Source: an uncultured Clostridium sp.
Lineage (GTDB): Bacteria > Bacillota > Clostridia > Lachnospirales > Lachnospiraceae
NCBI GenBank assembly: GCA_947253885.1
Contig: CAMYAO010000007.1
Span: 1-64,000, forward strand
Reading direction: 5' to 3'
DNA: 64,000 nucleotides
Position 1 is the first letter of the stretch; each line of letters starts with the position of its first letter. The notes beneath the pieces were generated by a model. The model saw only the letters and a program-made list of their open reading frames with translations. It was not told the DNA's origin and did not search any database. Shown piece after piece: positions 25,533-33,261 of the stretch. Both the position numbers and the translations under genes were made by a program.

Positions 25533-26384
25533 ATGAAAACATTTTTTTTGATTACAAATAAACACAGAGATGAGGATTTATCAATCACACATCTGATTAT
25601 AGATTATATTAAAGGGAAAGGCGGCATCTGTCATAATTATGTCAGCACAAAATCAAACTGGAATGAAAGACAGCTCTTATCTCTGGAAAAGGAGAAATTG
25701 AATGTAGATTGTGTTATCGTGTTGGGAGGAGACGGGACACTGGTACGTGCAGCAAGAGATTTAAGTCATTTAAATATTCCGGTAATCGGAATTAATCTGG
25801 GAACGCTCGGATATCTTTGTGAATTGGAGTTGGCAGATTATCAGCATGCAATTGATCAGATTTTTGATGATGATTATATGATCGAGTCCAGAATGATGCT
25901 GGAGGGAATGTCTCATAACAGCAGAGCAATGGATGCTTTAAATGATATTGTAATTCACAGAAGTGGAAACACTCAGATTATGCGGATCTGTATTTCGGTA
26001 GACGGAGAGCATTTAAATACCTACATTGCTGATGGGATCATTGTATCTACCCCAACCGGTTCTACCGGATACAGCTTATCTTCAGGGGGACCTATTGTAG
26101 ATCCTGTAGCCGATATGATCTTGATTACCCCTATCAATTGTCATGATTTAAACTCCAGAAGTATAGTTGTGGGAGCTGATGCAAATATAGAAATCGCATT
26201 GGTGGAAAGGCGAATGGAACGGGATGAAATTGCCGAGGTTTCTGTAGATGGCGATCATATGGTTCAGCTTCATATAGGGGATCGTATTCGCATTAGAAGA
26301 GCAAAAGACCATGTAAAAATTTTAAAGTTAAATAAGTTGAGTTTCTATCAAATGTTACGTGAGAAAATGAGTGACCACCATTAA
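25533..26384 (+). CDS. nadK: NAD kinase
   Basis: A 283-residue ATP-NAD kinase forming NADP. VLGGDGTLVRAAR (Gly65-Asp67-Gly68 core) is the catalytic loop; NDIVIHRSG and TPTGSTGYSLSSGGP are the NAD-binding motifs. It starts immediately after the tlyA stop with no gap. In Bacillus the equivalent operon lacks nadK at this place but carries folD after nusB; here folD is absent. Confidence 0.94.
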   Translation: MKTFFLITNKHRDEDLSITHLIIDYIKGKGGICHNYVSTKSNWNERQLLSLEKEKLNVDCVIVLGGDGTLVRAARDLSHLNIPVIGINLGTLGYLCELELADYQHAIDQIFDDDYMIESRMMLEGMSHNSRAMDALNDIVIHRSGNTQIMRICISVDGEHLNTYIADGIIVSTPTGSTGYSLSSGGPIVDPVADMILITPINCHDLNSRSIVVGADANIEIALVERRMERDEIAEVSVDGDHMVQLHIGDRIRIRRAKDHVKILKLNKLSFYQMLREKMSDHH

Positions 26385-26395
26385 GAGGAGATCCG

Positions 26396-26848
26396 ATGAA
26401 GGCAAAAAGACACGCAAAGATTTTAGAAATTATTAAAAGACAGGATATTGAGACACAGGAAGAACTGTCCGATATGCTAAATCAAGAGGGGTTTAAAGTA
26501 ACACAGGCGACTGTATCCAGAGATATTCGAGAACTAAAATTGACCAAGATTTCAGTTGGATTGGAACATCAAAAATATACTGTATTTTCTGAAAGTAAAT
26601 TAGAATTAGATGAAAAATACATTCGAATATTTAAAGACGGAACTATTTCAGCTGAGTTGGCACAATCTTTTATTGTGGTTAAAACAGTATCAGGAATGGC
26701 TATGGCAGTTGCGGCGGCACTTGATGCCATGAATTTTATTGAAATTGTGGGAAGCATTGCGGGAGATGATACGATTATGTGTGCAACAAGATCATTGGAG
26801 GATGCAGAACGTTTGCAGCAAAAGCTTCGGAAGGTAATGAGCGAGTAG
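26396..26848 (+). CDS. argR: arginine repressor ArgR/AhrC
   Basis: A 150-residue regulator with an N-terminal winged helix (QATVSRDIRELKLTKIS, about residues 38-54) and a C-terminal hexamerisation and arginine-binding domain ending in GSIAGDDTIMC (about 121-131). It represses arginine synthesis and may activate catabolism when arginine binds. A likely target in this window is argH at 33262, though no ARG box was convincingly found there. It follows nadK after AGAGGAGA. Confidence 0.93.
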   Translation: MKAKRHAKILEIIKRQDIETQEELSDMLNQEGFKVTQATVSRDIRELKLTKISVGLEHQKYTVFSESKLELDEKYIRIFKDGTISAELAQSFIVVKTVSGMAMAVAAALDAMNFIEIVGSIAGDDTIMCATRSLEDAERLQQKLRKVMSE

Positions 26849-26860
26849 AAAAGGGGAGAC

Positions 26861-28531
26861 ATGTTACAGAGCCTGCATATAAAAAATTTAGCCTTAATTG
26901 AAGAAATGGAGATCTGTTTTGGAACAGGATTAAATATTTTATCCGGTGAAACCGGAGCCGGAAAGTCTTTGATCCTGGGGTCTGTAAATTTAGCAGTCGG
27001 AGGAAAAGTTGCAAAGGATTTTATTCGTAAAGGCTGTGAATATGGGTTATCCGAATTATGCTTTGAAATCCATGATAAGCAGTTGCAGAAGGAATTAAAT
27101 AATTTGGGAATCCTGATTGAGGAGGATCAAGTTGTCTTGTCCAGACGGATTCAACAGAACGGACGAAGTGTTTGCAGGATTAATTCGGAAACAGTTTCCG
27201 TTGCAAAAATGAAGGAAGCAGCCACATATTTACTCAATATTCATGGACAGCATGAATGTACTTCTTTGTTAAATCGAAACAATCACCTTTCTATTTTGGA
27301 TAAATATGCAAAGCAGAAATTGGGAAAATTAAAAGAGCTGAAATCTGTTTATAAAGAACATCAGGAAGTGATCAAAAGTCTGGGTCTGGAATCAACAGAC
27401 GATAAGGAACGCGAAAGAGAACTTTCTTTTTTACAGTTTGAGCTTAATGAAATAGAAGAGGCGGATTTGCAGATAGGTGAGGATGAACGGTTAGAAGAAG
27501 TCTTTCGCAGATTGGAGCACAGTCAGAAAATTTCAGAAGCAATTTCAGAAGTAGTCACATGGTGTGGAAACGGAGAGAAAAGTGCGATTGACGGTATCGG
27601 ATATAGTATTCGTTCTTTGGATACAGTTTCAAAATACGACAGCCGCATATCGGAATTCGTACAGCAGCTTTCCGAGATAGAGGGATTGCTGACGGACTTT
27701 AATTATCAAATTTCCGATTATGTATCCGGTATGGATTCTGATCAGGGAGAGTTGGAAGAGATAAGAAGCCGTTTGAATGAGATCAATCATCTGAAATCTA
27801 AATATGGTAATACAATTGAATCAGTGTTACAGGCAAAAGAAGAAAGACAAAAAAGAATAGAAACACTTCTTCATCATGAAAAAACCATGCTGGACTTGGA
27901 GAAAAAAAAGAATTCTTTACAAGAGCAGTATTTTATGTTGGCCAGAGAGATTTCTGAAATACGAATAGAGGAGGCTCGAGATCTGTCCCATCGAATTACA
28001 GATGCTCTGAGGGAATTGAATTTTTCTGAAGTTGAATTTTCGGTACAGATAGAACAGACGGATAAAATTACTTCTCAAGGAATAGATGAGGTATCCTTTT
28101 ATATTTGTACAAACGTAGGAGAAAGTCTAAAACCATTGGATATGGTAGCATCAGGCGGTGAATTGTCCAGAATAATGTTGGCAATTAAGACTGTTTTAGC
28201 GGAATCGGATCGGGTATACACGCTTATTTTTGATGAAATAGATGCAGGAATCAGTGGCAGGACAGCACAAAAGGTAGGGGAGCTGTTAAAACAAACATCA
28301 AAGAGCAATCAGATTATTTGTATCACACATCTTCCTCAGATTGCTTCCTTTGCAAAGAGGCATTTTTTTATAGAGAAAGTAATGACAGATACGCAGACAG
28401 CCACAGAGATCAGAGAGTTGTCAAATGAAGACAGTATTTTAGAATTAGCAAGAATGCTTGGAGGAGCAAAGATTACTCCTGCAGTGCTTTTGAATGCCAG
28501 AGAAATGAAAGAGTTGGCAGATCAAATATAA
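26861..28531 (+). CDS. recN: DNA repair protein RecN
   Basis: A 556-residue SMC-like ATPase used in double-strand-break repair. Walker A GETGAGKS lies at residues 29-36, HGQHE near 127, a coiled-coil region at about 160-370, the signature VASGGELSRIMLAIK near 428, and Walker B YTLIFDEIDAGISG. Size matches the family. AGGGGAG precedes the ATG 12 bp after argR. It ends the operon and is followed by a large imperfect hairpin. Confidence 0.95.
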   Translation: MLQSLHIKNLALIEEMEICFGTGLNILSGETGAGKSLILGSVNLAVGGKVAKDFIRKGCEYGLSELCFEIHDKQLQKELNNLGILIEEDQVVLSRRIQQNGRSVCRINSETVSVAKMKEAATYLLNIHGQHECTSLLNRNNHLSILDKYAKQKLGKLKELKSVYKEHQEVIKSLGLESTDDKERERELSFLQFELNEIEEADLQIGEDERLEEVFRRLEHSQKISEAISEVVTWCGNGEKSAIDGIGYSIRSLDTVSKYDSRISEFVQQLSEIEGLLTDFNYQISDYVSGMDSDQGELEEIRSRLNEINHLKSKYGNTIESVLQAKEERQKRIETLLHHEKTMLDLEKKKNSLQEQYFMLAREISEIRIEEARDLSHRITDALRELNFSEVEFSVQIEQTDKITSQGIDEVSFYICTNVGESLKPLDMVASGGELSRIMLAIKTVLAESDRVYTLIFDEIDAGISGRTAQKVGELLKQTSKSNQIICITHLPQIASFAKRHFFIEKVMTDTQTATEIRELSNEDSILELARMLGGAKITPAVLLNAREMKELADQI

Positions 28532-28536
28532 AAAAA

Positions 28537-28640
28537 CAAAAAACACTTAGAACATGAAAAAATTATTTGAACAAAGACAAAAAATGATTTAGGAATATGC
28601 ATTGCTCTTTTGATTTTTCATTCGACTAGGTGTTTTTTTG
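28537..28640 (+). terminator. large imperfect terminator-like hairpin after recN
   Basis: A left arm at about 28537-28560 containing AAAAACACTTAGAACATGAA pairs imperfectly with a right arm at about 28614-28640 containing TTCATTCGACTAGGTGTTTT, enclosing about 55 nt and ending in a T-run. Confidence 0.5.
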
Positions 28641-28785
28641 TTATTTATTTTAAGTATAAATCGTTGAAATTTTCTATTTTCTAAAACTATAGTTGATAGA
28701 AATAATTGAGTAGTTTCATTTTGAAATTATAAACTATCCATCGTTTAATTTTAATTCCATTATTATAAAGGCCAAATAAAATATT

Positions 28786-29298
28786 GCTAAAAATTCAAGT
28801 ATTATTTACAGTATTTTAGAAATGGTAATGATGGGAAGAGCTCCGCATAGGAAGTTTTATGAAAAAGATAGATATGAGGATTATGAAAAAGCAAATGAGG
28901 CATTAAGAATATGTCGGATTGTCAAATCGAAGAAATGATTTATTTAGAACTTTATCCGGCGGAGAAAAACAAAGGGTTCTTTTGGCTCGTTCAATTGCTC
29001 AAGATGTGGATATTTTCTATTGGATGAACCGACAAATAATCTTGATGTATATTACCAATGGAGTTTAATTAAACTAATAAAAAATCTGAATAAAACGATT
29101 GTTGCAATATTACATGAGATAAATTCATCATTTAGATTTTGTGACTATATCTATGTGCTTGACGAAGGAAGAATTCATTCACATGGATGTCCTAATGATG
29201 TGATACATGCTGATATGCTTAGAGAAGTTATGCATATAGATGCAGAAATTATAGAAAAAGACAACTATAAATCAATAATAGTGAAGGGAGATGTGTAG
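28786..29298 (+). pseudogene. broken ABC transporter ATPase of iron-siderophore/B12 importer type
   Basis: Three frames must be joined to read one protein. LEMVMMGRAPHRKFYEKD (from about 28800) continues to ALRI; a frameshift near 28910 leads to GLSNRRNDLFRTLSGGEKQR with QDVDIF; a second near 29012 leads to LLDEPTNNLD and the C-terminus to the TAG at 29296. Signature and Walker B are recognisable and match FepC/BtuD-like ATPases. The Walker A half is missing. It is therefore truncated and doubly frameshifted, and it lies directly before an IS200/IS605 element with a matching substrate-binding-protein fragment on the other side. Confidence 0.85.
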
Positions 29299-29344
29299 AA
29301 TATAGTGTAACAAATCAAAACTTAGGATAAAAAGCGGGAATCCT

Positions 29345-29389
29345 CGGTAATTCAATTGCCCCAGATGAAAGCGCGTAACCACAGGTTAC
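29345..29389. other. IS left end: palindrome and hairpin
   Basis: A near-palindrome centred on AATTCAATT (29345-29360) is followed by GTAACC-ACA-GGTTAC (29375-29389), the type of imperfect hairpin that HUH transposases bind. Confidence 0.6.
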
Positions 29390-29392
29390 ATT

Positions 29393-29417
29393 GGAGACTT
29401 TAACGTCTCCTCTTTTT
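29393..29417 (+). terminator. terminator inside the IS left end
   Basis: GGAGAC (29393-29398) and GTCTCC (29405-29410) enclose 6 nt and are followed by TCTTTTTT. It would stop outside transcription from entering tnpA. Confidence 0.75.
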
Positions 29418-29466
29418 TGATTCCTTGAACAGAACACTTGTTCTCTTCTTGGAGCTGTGGTACACT

Positions 29467-29883
29467 ATGTGTATGAAGGAAAATTTAATTCATTCACGCA
29501 CTTGCGTGTACAACATTAATTACCATGTGGTTTGGTCGGTAAAGTACAGGCGAAAGATTCTGAATGCGGAAGTTGAAAAGTATTTGAAAGAACTTGTAGA
29601 ACAGATTGCCATGGATAAGGGCTTCATAGTCCATTTATTTGAAGTGGGTGAAGGAGACCATATTCATTGTTTTGTGTCAGCCCCACCCAAGCTGTCTGTC
29701 ACAGATATTGCAAAATATTTAAAGGGAATCAGTGGCAGGAAACTATTGGAACAGTTTCCGGAAATCAGACAGAAATTATGGAAAGGTCATCTTTGGAACC
29801 ATTCCTACTATGTGGAAACCATAGGTTCTGTGTCCGAAGAGAATATACGGCATTATATTGAACATCAGAGTAAATCTTATTAA
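29467..29883 (+). CDS. tnpA: IS200/IS605 transposase TnpA (HUH, Y1)
   Basis: A 138-residue REP/HUH single-strand transposase. The histidine pair is in DHIHCFVSAPP, and the catalytic tyrosine is expected in ENIRHYIEHQ near the C-terminus. YHVVWSVKYRRKIL is the conserved N-terminal strand. It cuts and pastes single-stranded DNA using the end hairpins. Start is uncertain between ATG 29467 and ATG 29473; both lack a strong ribosome site. The TnpA reading frame appears intact, so the element may still be mobile. Confidence 0.9.
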   Translation: MCMKENLIHSRTCVYNINYHVVWSVKYRRKILNAEVEKYLKELVEQIAMDKGFIVHLFEVGEGDHIHCFVSAPPKLSVTDIAKYLKGISGRKLLEQFPEIRQKLWKGHLWNHSYYVETIGSVSEENIRHYIEHQSKSY

Positions 29884-29896
29884 GGAGGAAAAGAAC

Positions 29897-31153
29897 ATGC
29901 TGCTGTCACATAAGACAGATATTCAACTGAATACAACAGAGTCTAATATCGTAGGCCATATGTGCTATGCGGCCTCTAAACTCTGGAACGTGTGCAACTA
30001 TGAACGCCGTAATTTCAAGGAGCTTGGAATGGTCCATTACCCTGACTGGTATGATCAGAAAGCACGGTTAAAAGGAAATATGTGGTTCAAATCCCTGCCC
30101 TCGCAGACGGCGCAGGAAGTGTGCAAGCTGGTGGATAAATCATGGAAGTCATTTTATGCACTGATAAAAAGTAAAGGAATGCAGAATCCAAAGCCGCCAA
30201 GATTTAAACAAAGCGGTATGACAATTACCTATATGCAGAATGCAATTGTACAGGTATCTGGAAGCAAAAGGGTACGATTATCACTTCCGAAGCAGCTAAA
30301 GGAGTATCTGAAGCATACATATGGCATCTGTGACAACTATCTGTATCTGGAAAATAAGATTTTCCAGAACACGGATGTCATCAAACAGATTAAGATATAT
30401 CCACCGGATCAGAAAAATGTGTGTCAGGTTATCGTGATTTATGACGTAAAAGATGTGGAAAAAATGCAGGATAACGGACACTATTTATCGATTGATCTGG
30501 GTCTCCACAATCTGATGACCTGTTATGATTCTGCGGGCACAAGTTTTATCCTTGGAAGAAAATATCTGGAAATCTCCCAGAAATATGATAAAGAAATCGC
30601 AAGACTTGGGCATCAATGGAACAGCTGTCAGTCAGTAGGCGGGATTAAGTATCCGAAGCCATCCAAACATATGCTTAAGGTATATAAGAAAAAGCGAAAC
30701 TGTATTCACGACTATCTTCATAAAGTGACCAGAGCAGTAGTGAATTATTGTAAAGCAAATGATATCCACACGGTTATTATTGGTGATATCACAAATATTC
30801 GAAGGAATAAGAATCTGGGAAAAGTGACAAATCAAAAACTTCATGCACTGCCTTATGCAAAAATATATGGAATGCTGGAGTATAAACTTGCAATGCATGG
30901 AATTACACTTGCGAAACAGACAGAAGAATATTCAAGCCAGTGTTCTCCACATGCACCACAAGTAACAAAAGAATATGCAAAGAAATGTAACAGAACGAAC
31001 AGGGGATTGTATAAGGATCAGTTGTCAGTATATAATGCGGATGCAGTAGGGGCATATAATATTATGAGAAAATATTTTGCCGAATGCGGCAAAGAGAAAA
31101 AGATATCCGTTACCGGATTATCTTCTCCCCTGATCATAAAAGTAGCTGTGTAA
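29897..31153 (+). CDS. tnpB: TnpB-like RNA-guided nuclease, atypical subgroup
   Basis: A 418-residue IS605-type TnpB. The start at 29897 follows AAGGAGG by 8 bp; an upstream in-frame ATG at 29858 is rejected. RuvC-I is LSIDLGLHNLMTC (Asp about 200). The place of the usual I-E-D-L RuvC-II motif reads HTVIIGDITNIRR, without the Glu; a Glu pair occurs later in TEEYSSQCSP. RuvC-III is YNADAVGAYNI. The zinc-ribbon is reduced: instead of four Cys in CxxC pairs there is CSP, then a single Cys in AKKCNRTNRGLY. This matches a known divergent TnpB branch as I recall it. Its guide RNA would come from the 3' end of the gene and the right IS end. Confidence 0.88.
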   Translation: MLLSHKTDIQLNTTESNIVGHMCYAASKLWNVCNYERRNFKELGMVHYPDWYDQKARLKGNMWFKSLPSQTAQEVCKLVDKSWKSFYALIKSKGMQNPKPPRFKQSGMTITYMQNAIVQVSGSKRVRLSLPKQLKEYLKHTYGICDNYLYLENKIFQNTDVIKQIKIYPPDQKNVCQVIVIYDVKDVEKMQDNGHYLSIDLGLHNLMTCYDSAGTSFILGRKYLEISQKYDKEIARLGHQWNSCQSVGGIKYPKPSKHMLKVYKKKRNCIHDYLHKVTRAVVNYCKANDIHTVIIGDITNIRRNKNLGKVTNQKLHALPYAKIYGMLEYKLAMHGITLAKQTEEYSSQCSPHAPQVTKEYAKKCNRTNRGLYKDQLSVYNADAVGAYNIMRKYFAECGKEKKISVTGLSSPLIIKVAV

Positions 31154-31250
31154 CCCCAAAAAGGTAGCAGTAAAGGTGTCATGGACGCACCCAGAATCTG
31201 TATGGCGAAGCCATATATATCTGATGCTCGGTAATTCAATTACCGATGTA
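31040..31250 (+). ncRNA. predicted omega (guide) RNA region of TnpB
   Basis: In IS605 elements the omega RNA covers the end of tnpB and the right end, with the guide taken from flanking DNA. Here the region holds a TATGGC-GAA-GCCATA hairpin and the palindrome at 31229-31245. Placement rests on family knowledge, not on a visible promoter. Confidence 0.4.
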
Positions 31251-31402
31251 GTTCACAGAAAATAAAAGAATTACAGGAAGTAGAAGCTATAAAAAATAAA
31301 AAGTATATTATAATTCCTTCCTTGCAGGTATTTCCATCTGCTCAAAGTGTTGAAGGAATTGAAAATATGGCAAAGGGTTTATATCCGAATTCATTTAAAT
31401 AG
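31250..31402 (+). pseudogene. C-terminal fragment of a siderophore/B12-type substrate-binding protein
   Basis: Just after the IS right end a frame reads KIKELQEVEAIKNKKYIIIP, then FPSAQSVEGIENMAKGLYP and ends with TAG at 31400. This is the usual C-terminus of a FhuD/FepB/BtuF-type binding protein: AIKN-K-x-Y near the last strand, then a helix with VEG-I-E-x-MAK. The rest of the gene is absent. With the broken ATPase upstream of the IS it belongs to one lost importer locus. Confidence 0.7.
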
Positions 31403-31466
31403 AGAATTTTAAATAGCATATCGGGAAAACTAAAATATGAGTAGCAAGAACTTTTTTACCACGCTG

Positions 31467-31507
31467 AATCAGAACCACCGGCAGAGTGTCGGTGGTTCTG
31501 ATTTGTG
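31467..31507. terminator. strong hairpin, probable bidirectional terminator
   Basis: AATCAGAACCACCG (31467-31480) pairs perfectly over 14 bp with CGGTGGTTCTGATT (31490-31503). It lies just beyond the stop of the reverse-strand DUF5688 gene and after the binding-protein fragment. T-runs are weak on both strands. Confidence 0.65.
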
Positions 31508-31522
31508 ATACGATAATAATAA

Positions 31523-32401
31523 CTATAAGGCATATATTTTGTTTTCTGCCTGAGTATAAATATAGGCATGATCAGAAAGAATTTCATCTTCTGCAACATG
31601 TGATTGATTTACATCCTGTATAAGATGATTGAAGTGGTTGGGGATGTGGGAAGCACTTTTTGGAATAAGGATTACCTCATGAATACTGCTGGGGATAATA
31701 TAAAAATCACTGTTGTATTTTTGGGCATATTCTTTTAAAACATCTTGATAGAGTATGCAGCTTGCTCCATATAACTGGTGTTTATTTGACAGTATAAGAA
31801 ACGGTAATTCCGGTAAAGAAATGTCCGGATCTGTAATGTCCAATACGTCATTCAGAGAACGAATCTGAGCTTCCAGCAGTTTAGGACTATTTTGTTGTGC
31901 ATAAGAAAATAAATCTTCTTTTTTCTTATTCCAATAGTCTAAATGAGAGTTGTGAATCAGAATACTTGCGATTCCGAAAGACGGAGCCATTTCAATGATA
32001 CAGCAAAACACAATTGCCAGATCCAAATAAGGAATATGGGGAATAGAAGAGAGCAAATTTGCATTTTGTTCGTAATTTACCAATTTAAAAACAATCTTAT
32101 TCTTTATATTATTAAAATTTGTGAAAAAGGAAAGACTGATGTTCTCCCTCGGTTTATTTTGATGATAAAATTCTAATAGTTCATGGTAAATATTGGAAAA
32201 AGAAAGACCCTGTTGAAACTTGGAATAGAAGAAATCCAGATAGATAGTAGGGGCAATATTACGAGCCTCTTCCAAAATAATAAGTCCGTCTCGTGTGGTA
32301 CCGTTGTTTTTAGTAAGAGACAGAATTTGAATTGATTCCGCAATGGGAAAATCAATGTGTAAACGCTTCAGAAGATCTGATTTAAATTGTTCATAATTCA
32401 T
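31523..32401 (-). CDS. DUF5688-family protein
   Basis: A 292-residue soluble protein with no signal peptide or transmembrane segment. LYGASCILY and the C-terminal SSIHEVILIPKS motif are the marks of the DUF5688 family as I recall it, common in Lachnospiraceae and of unknown function. The ATG at 32401 begins MNYEQFKSDLL; an upstream TTG at 32428 would overlap the region before the tRNA and has no ribosome site. It is a single gene on the reverse strand next to the reverse-strand tRNA-Thr. Confidence 0.8.
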   Translation of the reverse strand: MNYEQFKSDLLKRLHIDFPIAESIQILSLTKNNGTTRDGLIILEEARNIAPTIYLDFFYSKFQQGLSFSNIYHELLEFYHQNKPRENISLSFFTNFNNIKNKIVFKLVNYEQNANLLSSIPHIPYLDLAIVFCCIIEMAPSFGIASILIHNSHLDYWNKKKEDLFSYAQQNSPKLLEAQIRSLNDVLDITDPDISLPELPFLILSNKHQLYGASCILYQDVLKEYAQKYNSDFYIIPSSIHEVILIPKSASHIPNHFNHLIQDVNQSHVAEDEILSDHAYIYTQAENKIYAL

Positions 32402-32434
32402 ATAAAATAAGTGGGGAAATAAGAACAAAAGACA

Positions 32435-32507
32435 AGCTACCGGCGGGGATCGAACCCGCGACCTACTGATTACGAATCAATTGCTCTACCAACTGAGCCA
32501 CGGCAGC
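32435..32507 (-). tRNA. tRNA-Thr (anticodon CGU)
   Basis: On the reverse strand, GCTGCCG pairs with CGGTAGC (one G-U), anticodon stem ATTGA/TCAGT encloses TTCGTAA (anticodon CGT, decoding ACG), and GTTCGAT is in the T arm. No CCA is encoded. Confidence 0.95.
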
Positions 32508-32616
32508 CTAGACACTATTATAATAAACCCAATATGCTTTTGCAAGTTTAATCTTGTAAAAAAGAAAACTATGTCTTAAGATTAAGAAACAGTCATGAGA
32601 TTCAGATGGGAGCATT

Positions 32617-33252
32617 ATGAAAAAGAATTATCAAAAAGAATTGGATATGTTTCTTTCCACTTTAGATGCCTCTAAAAAGGTTCCGACACTTTTACTGCAT
32701 AGTTGCTGTGCACCGTGTAGCAGCTATGTGCTTGAGTATTTGTCGAACTACTTCTCGATTACAGTTTTTTACTACAATCCCAATATAACAGACCAAGAAG
32801 AATATGATCGAAGAAAAGAGGAACAAAGGAGGCTGATCTCGGAACTGGAAACAGTGTATCCGATTCGTTTTTTGCCGAGTGAATACAATGCCAAGCTTTT
32901 TTTTCATGAAATAAAAGGTTTGGAAAAAGAGCCTGAGGGCGGAGCAAGGTGTGAACAGTGTTTTGAAATGAGATTAACAGAAACTGGAAAAGTTGCAGAA
33001 CAACTGGGATTTGATTTTTTCACTACAACACTTACAATTAGTCCAATGAAAGATGCACAGCTGTTAAATGAGATAGGAGAGCGAATTGCATCGGATCTTG
33101 TTCAAACAACATTTTTACATTCGGATTTCAAAAAGAAAAACGGATATAAGCGATCCGTCGAGCTGTCTTCTATATATAATCTGTACAGACAGGATTATTG
33201 CGGATGTGTTTTTTCAAAAAGAGAAAGAGAATTACAAAAGCAACAGAGTTAG
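32617..33252 (+). CDS. queH: epoxyqueuosine reductase QueH
   Basis: A 211-residue QueH (DUF208) enzyme, the cobalamin-independent alternative to QueG that makes queuosine in tRNA. HSCCAPCSS (from residue 28) carries the paired cysteines and CxxC, RCEQCFEMRL a second cysteine pair, and DYCGCVFS a third, fitting its iron-sulfur and iron centre. The partner QueA, which makes the epoxyqueuosine substrate, is at 52551. It lies 9 bp before argH. Confidence 0.93.
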   Translation: MKKNYQKELDMFLSTLDASKKVPTLLLHSCCAPCSSYVLEYLSNYFSITVFYYNPNITDQEEYDRRKEEQRRLISELETVYPIRFLPSEYNAKLFFHEIKGLEKEPEGGARCEQCFEMRLTETGKVAEQLGFDFFTTTLTISPMKDAQLLNEIGERIASDLVQTTFLHSDFKKKNGYKRSVELSSIYNLYRQDYCGCVFSKRERELQKQQS

Positions 33253-33261
33253 GAGGTCACA

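Larger units (their letters stand above)
29336..31250 (+). mobile_element. IS200/IS605-family insertion sequence with tnpA and tnpB
   Basis: Both genes of an IS605-type element are present in tandem, with subterminal structured ends rather than terminal inverted repeats. At the left end lie CGGTAATTCAATTGCC (29345-29360) and a GTAACC/GGTTAC hairpin (29375-29389). At the right end lie a TATGGC/GCCATA hairpin (31201-31215) and the perfect palindrome CGGTAATTCAATTACCG (31229-31245). The boundaries are estimates to within about 10 bp. The element divides remnants of an ABC importer locus. Confidence 0.85.

Noticed and set aside
28532..31522. CRISPR array near the TnpB gene
   Set aside because: The repeated motifs there are two IS-end palindromes about 1.9 kb apart, with no regularly spaced repeats. 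No array was seen anywhere in the window.
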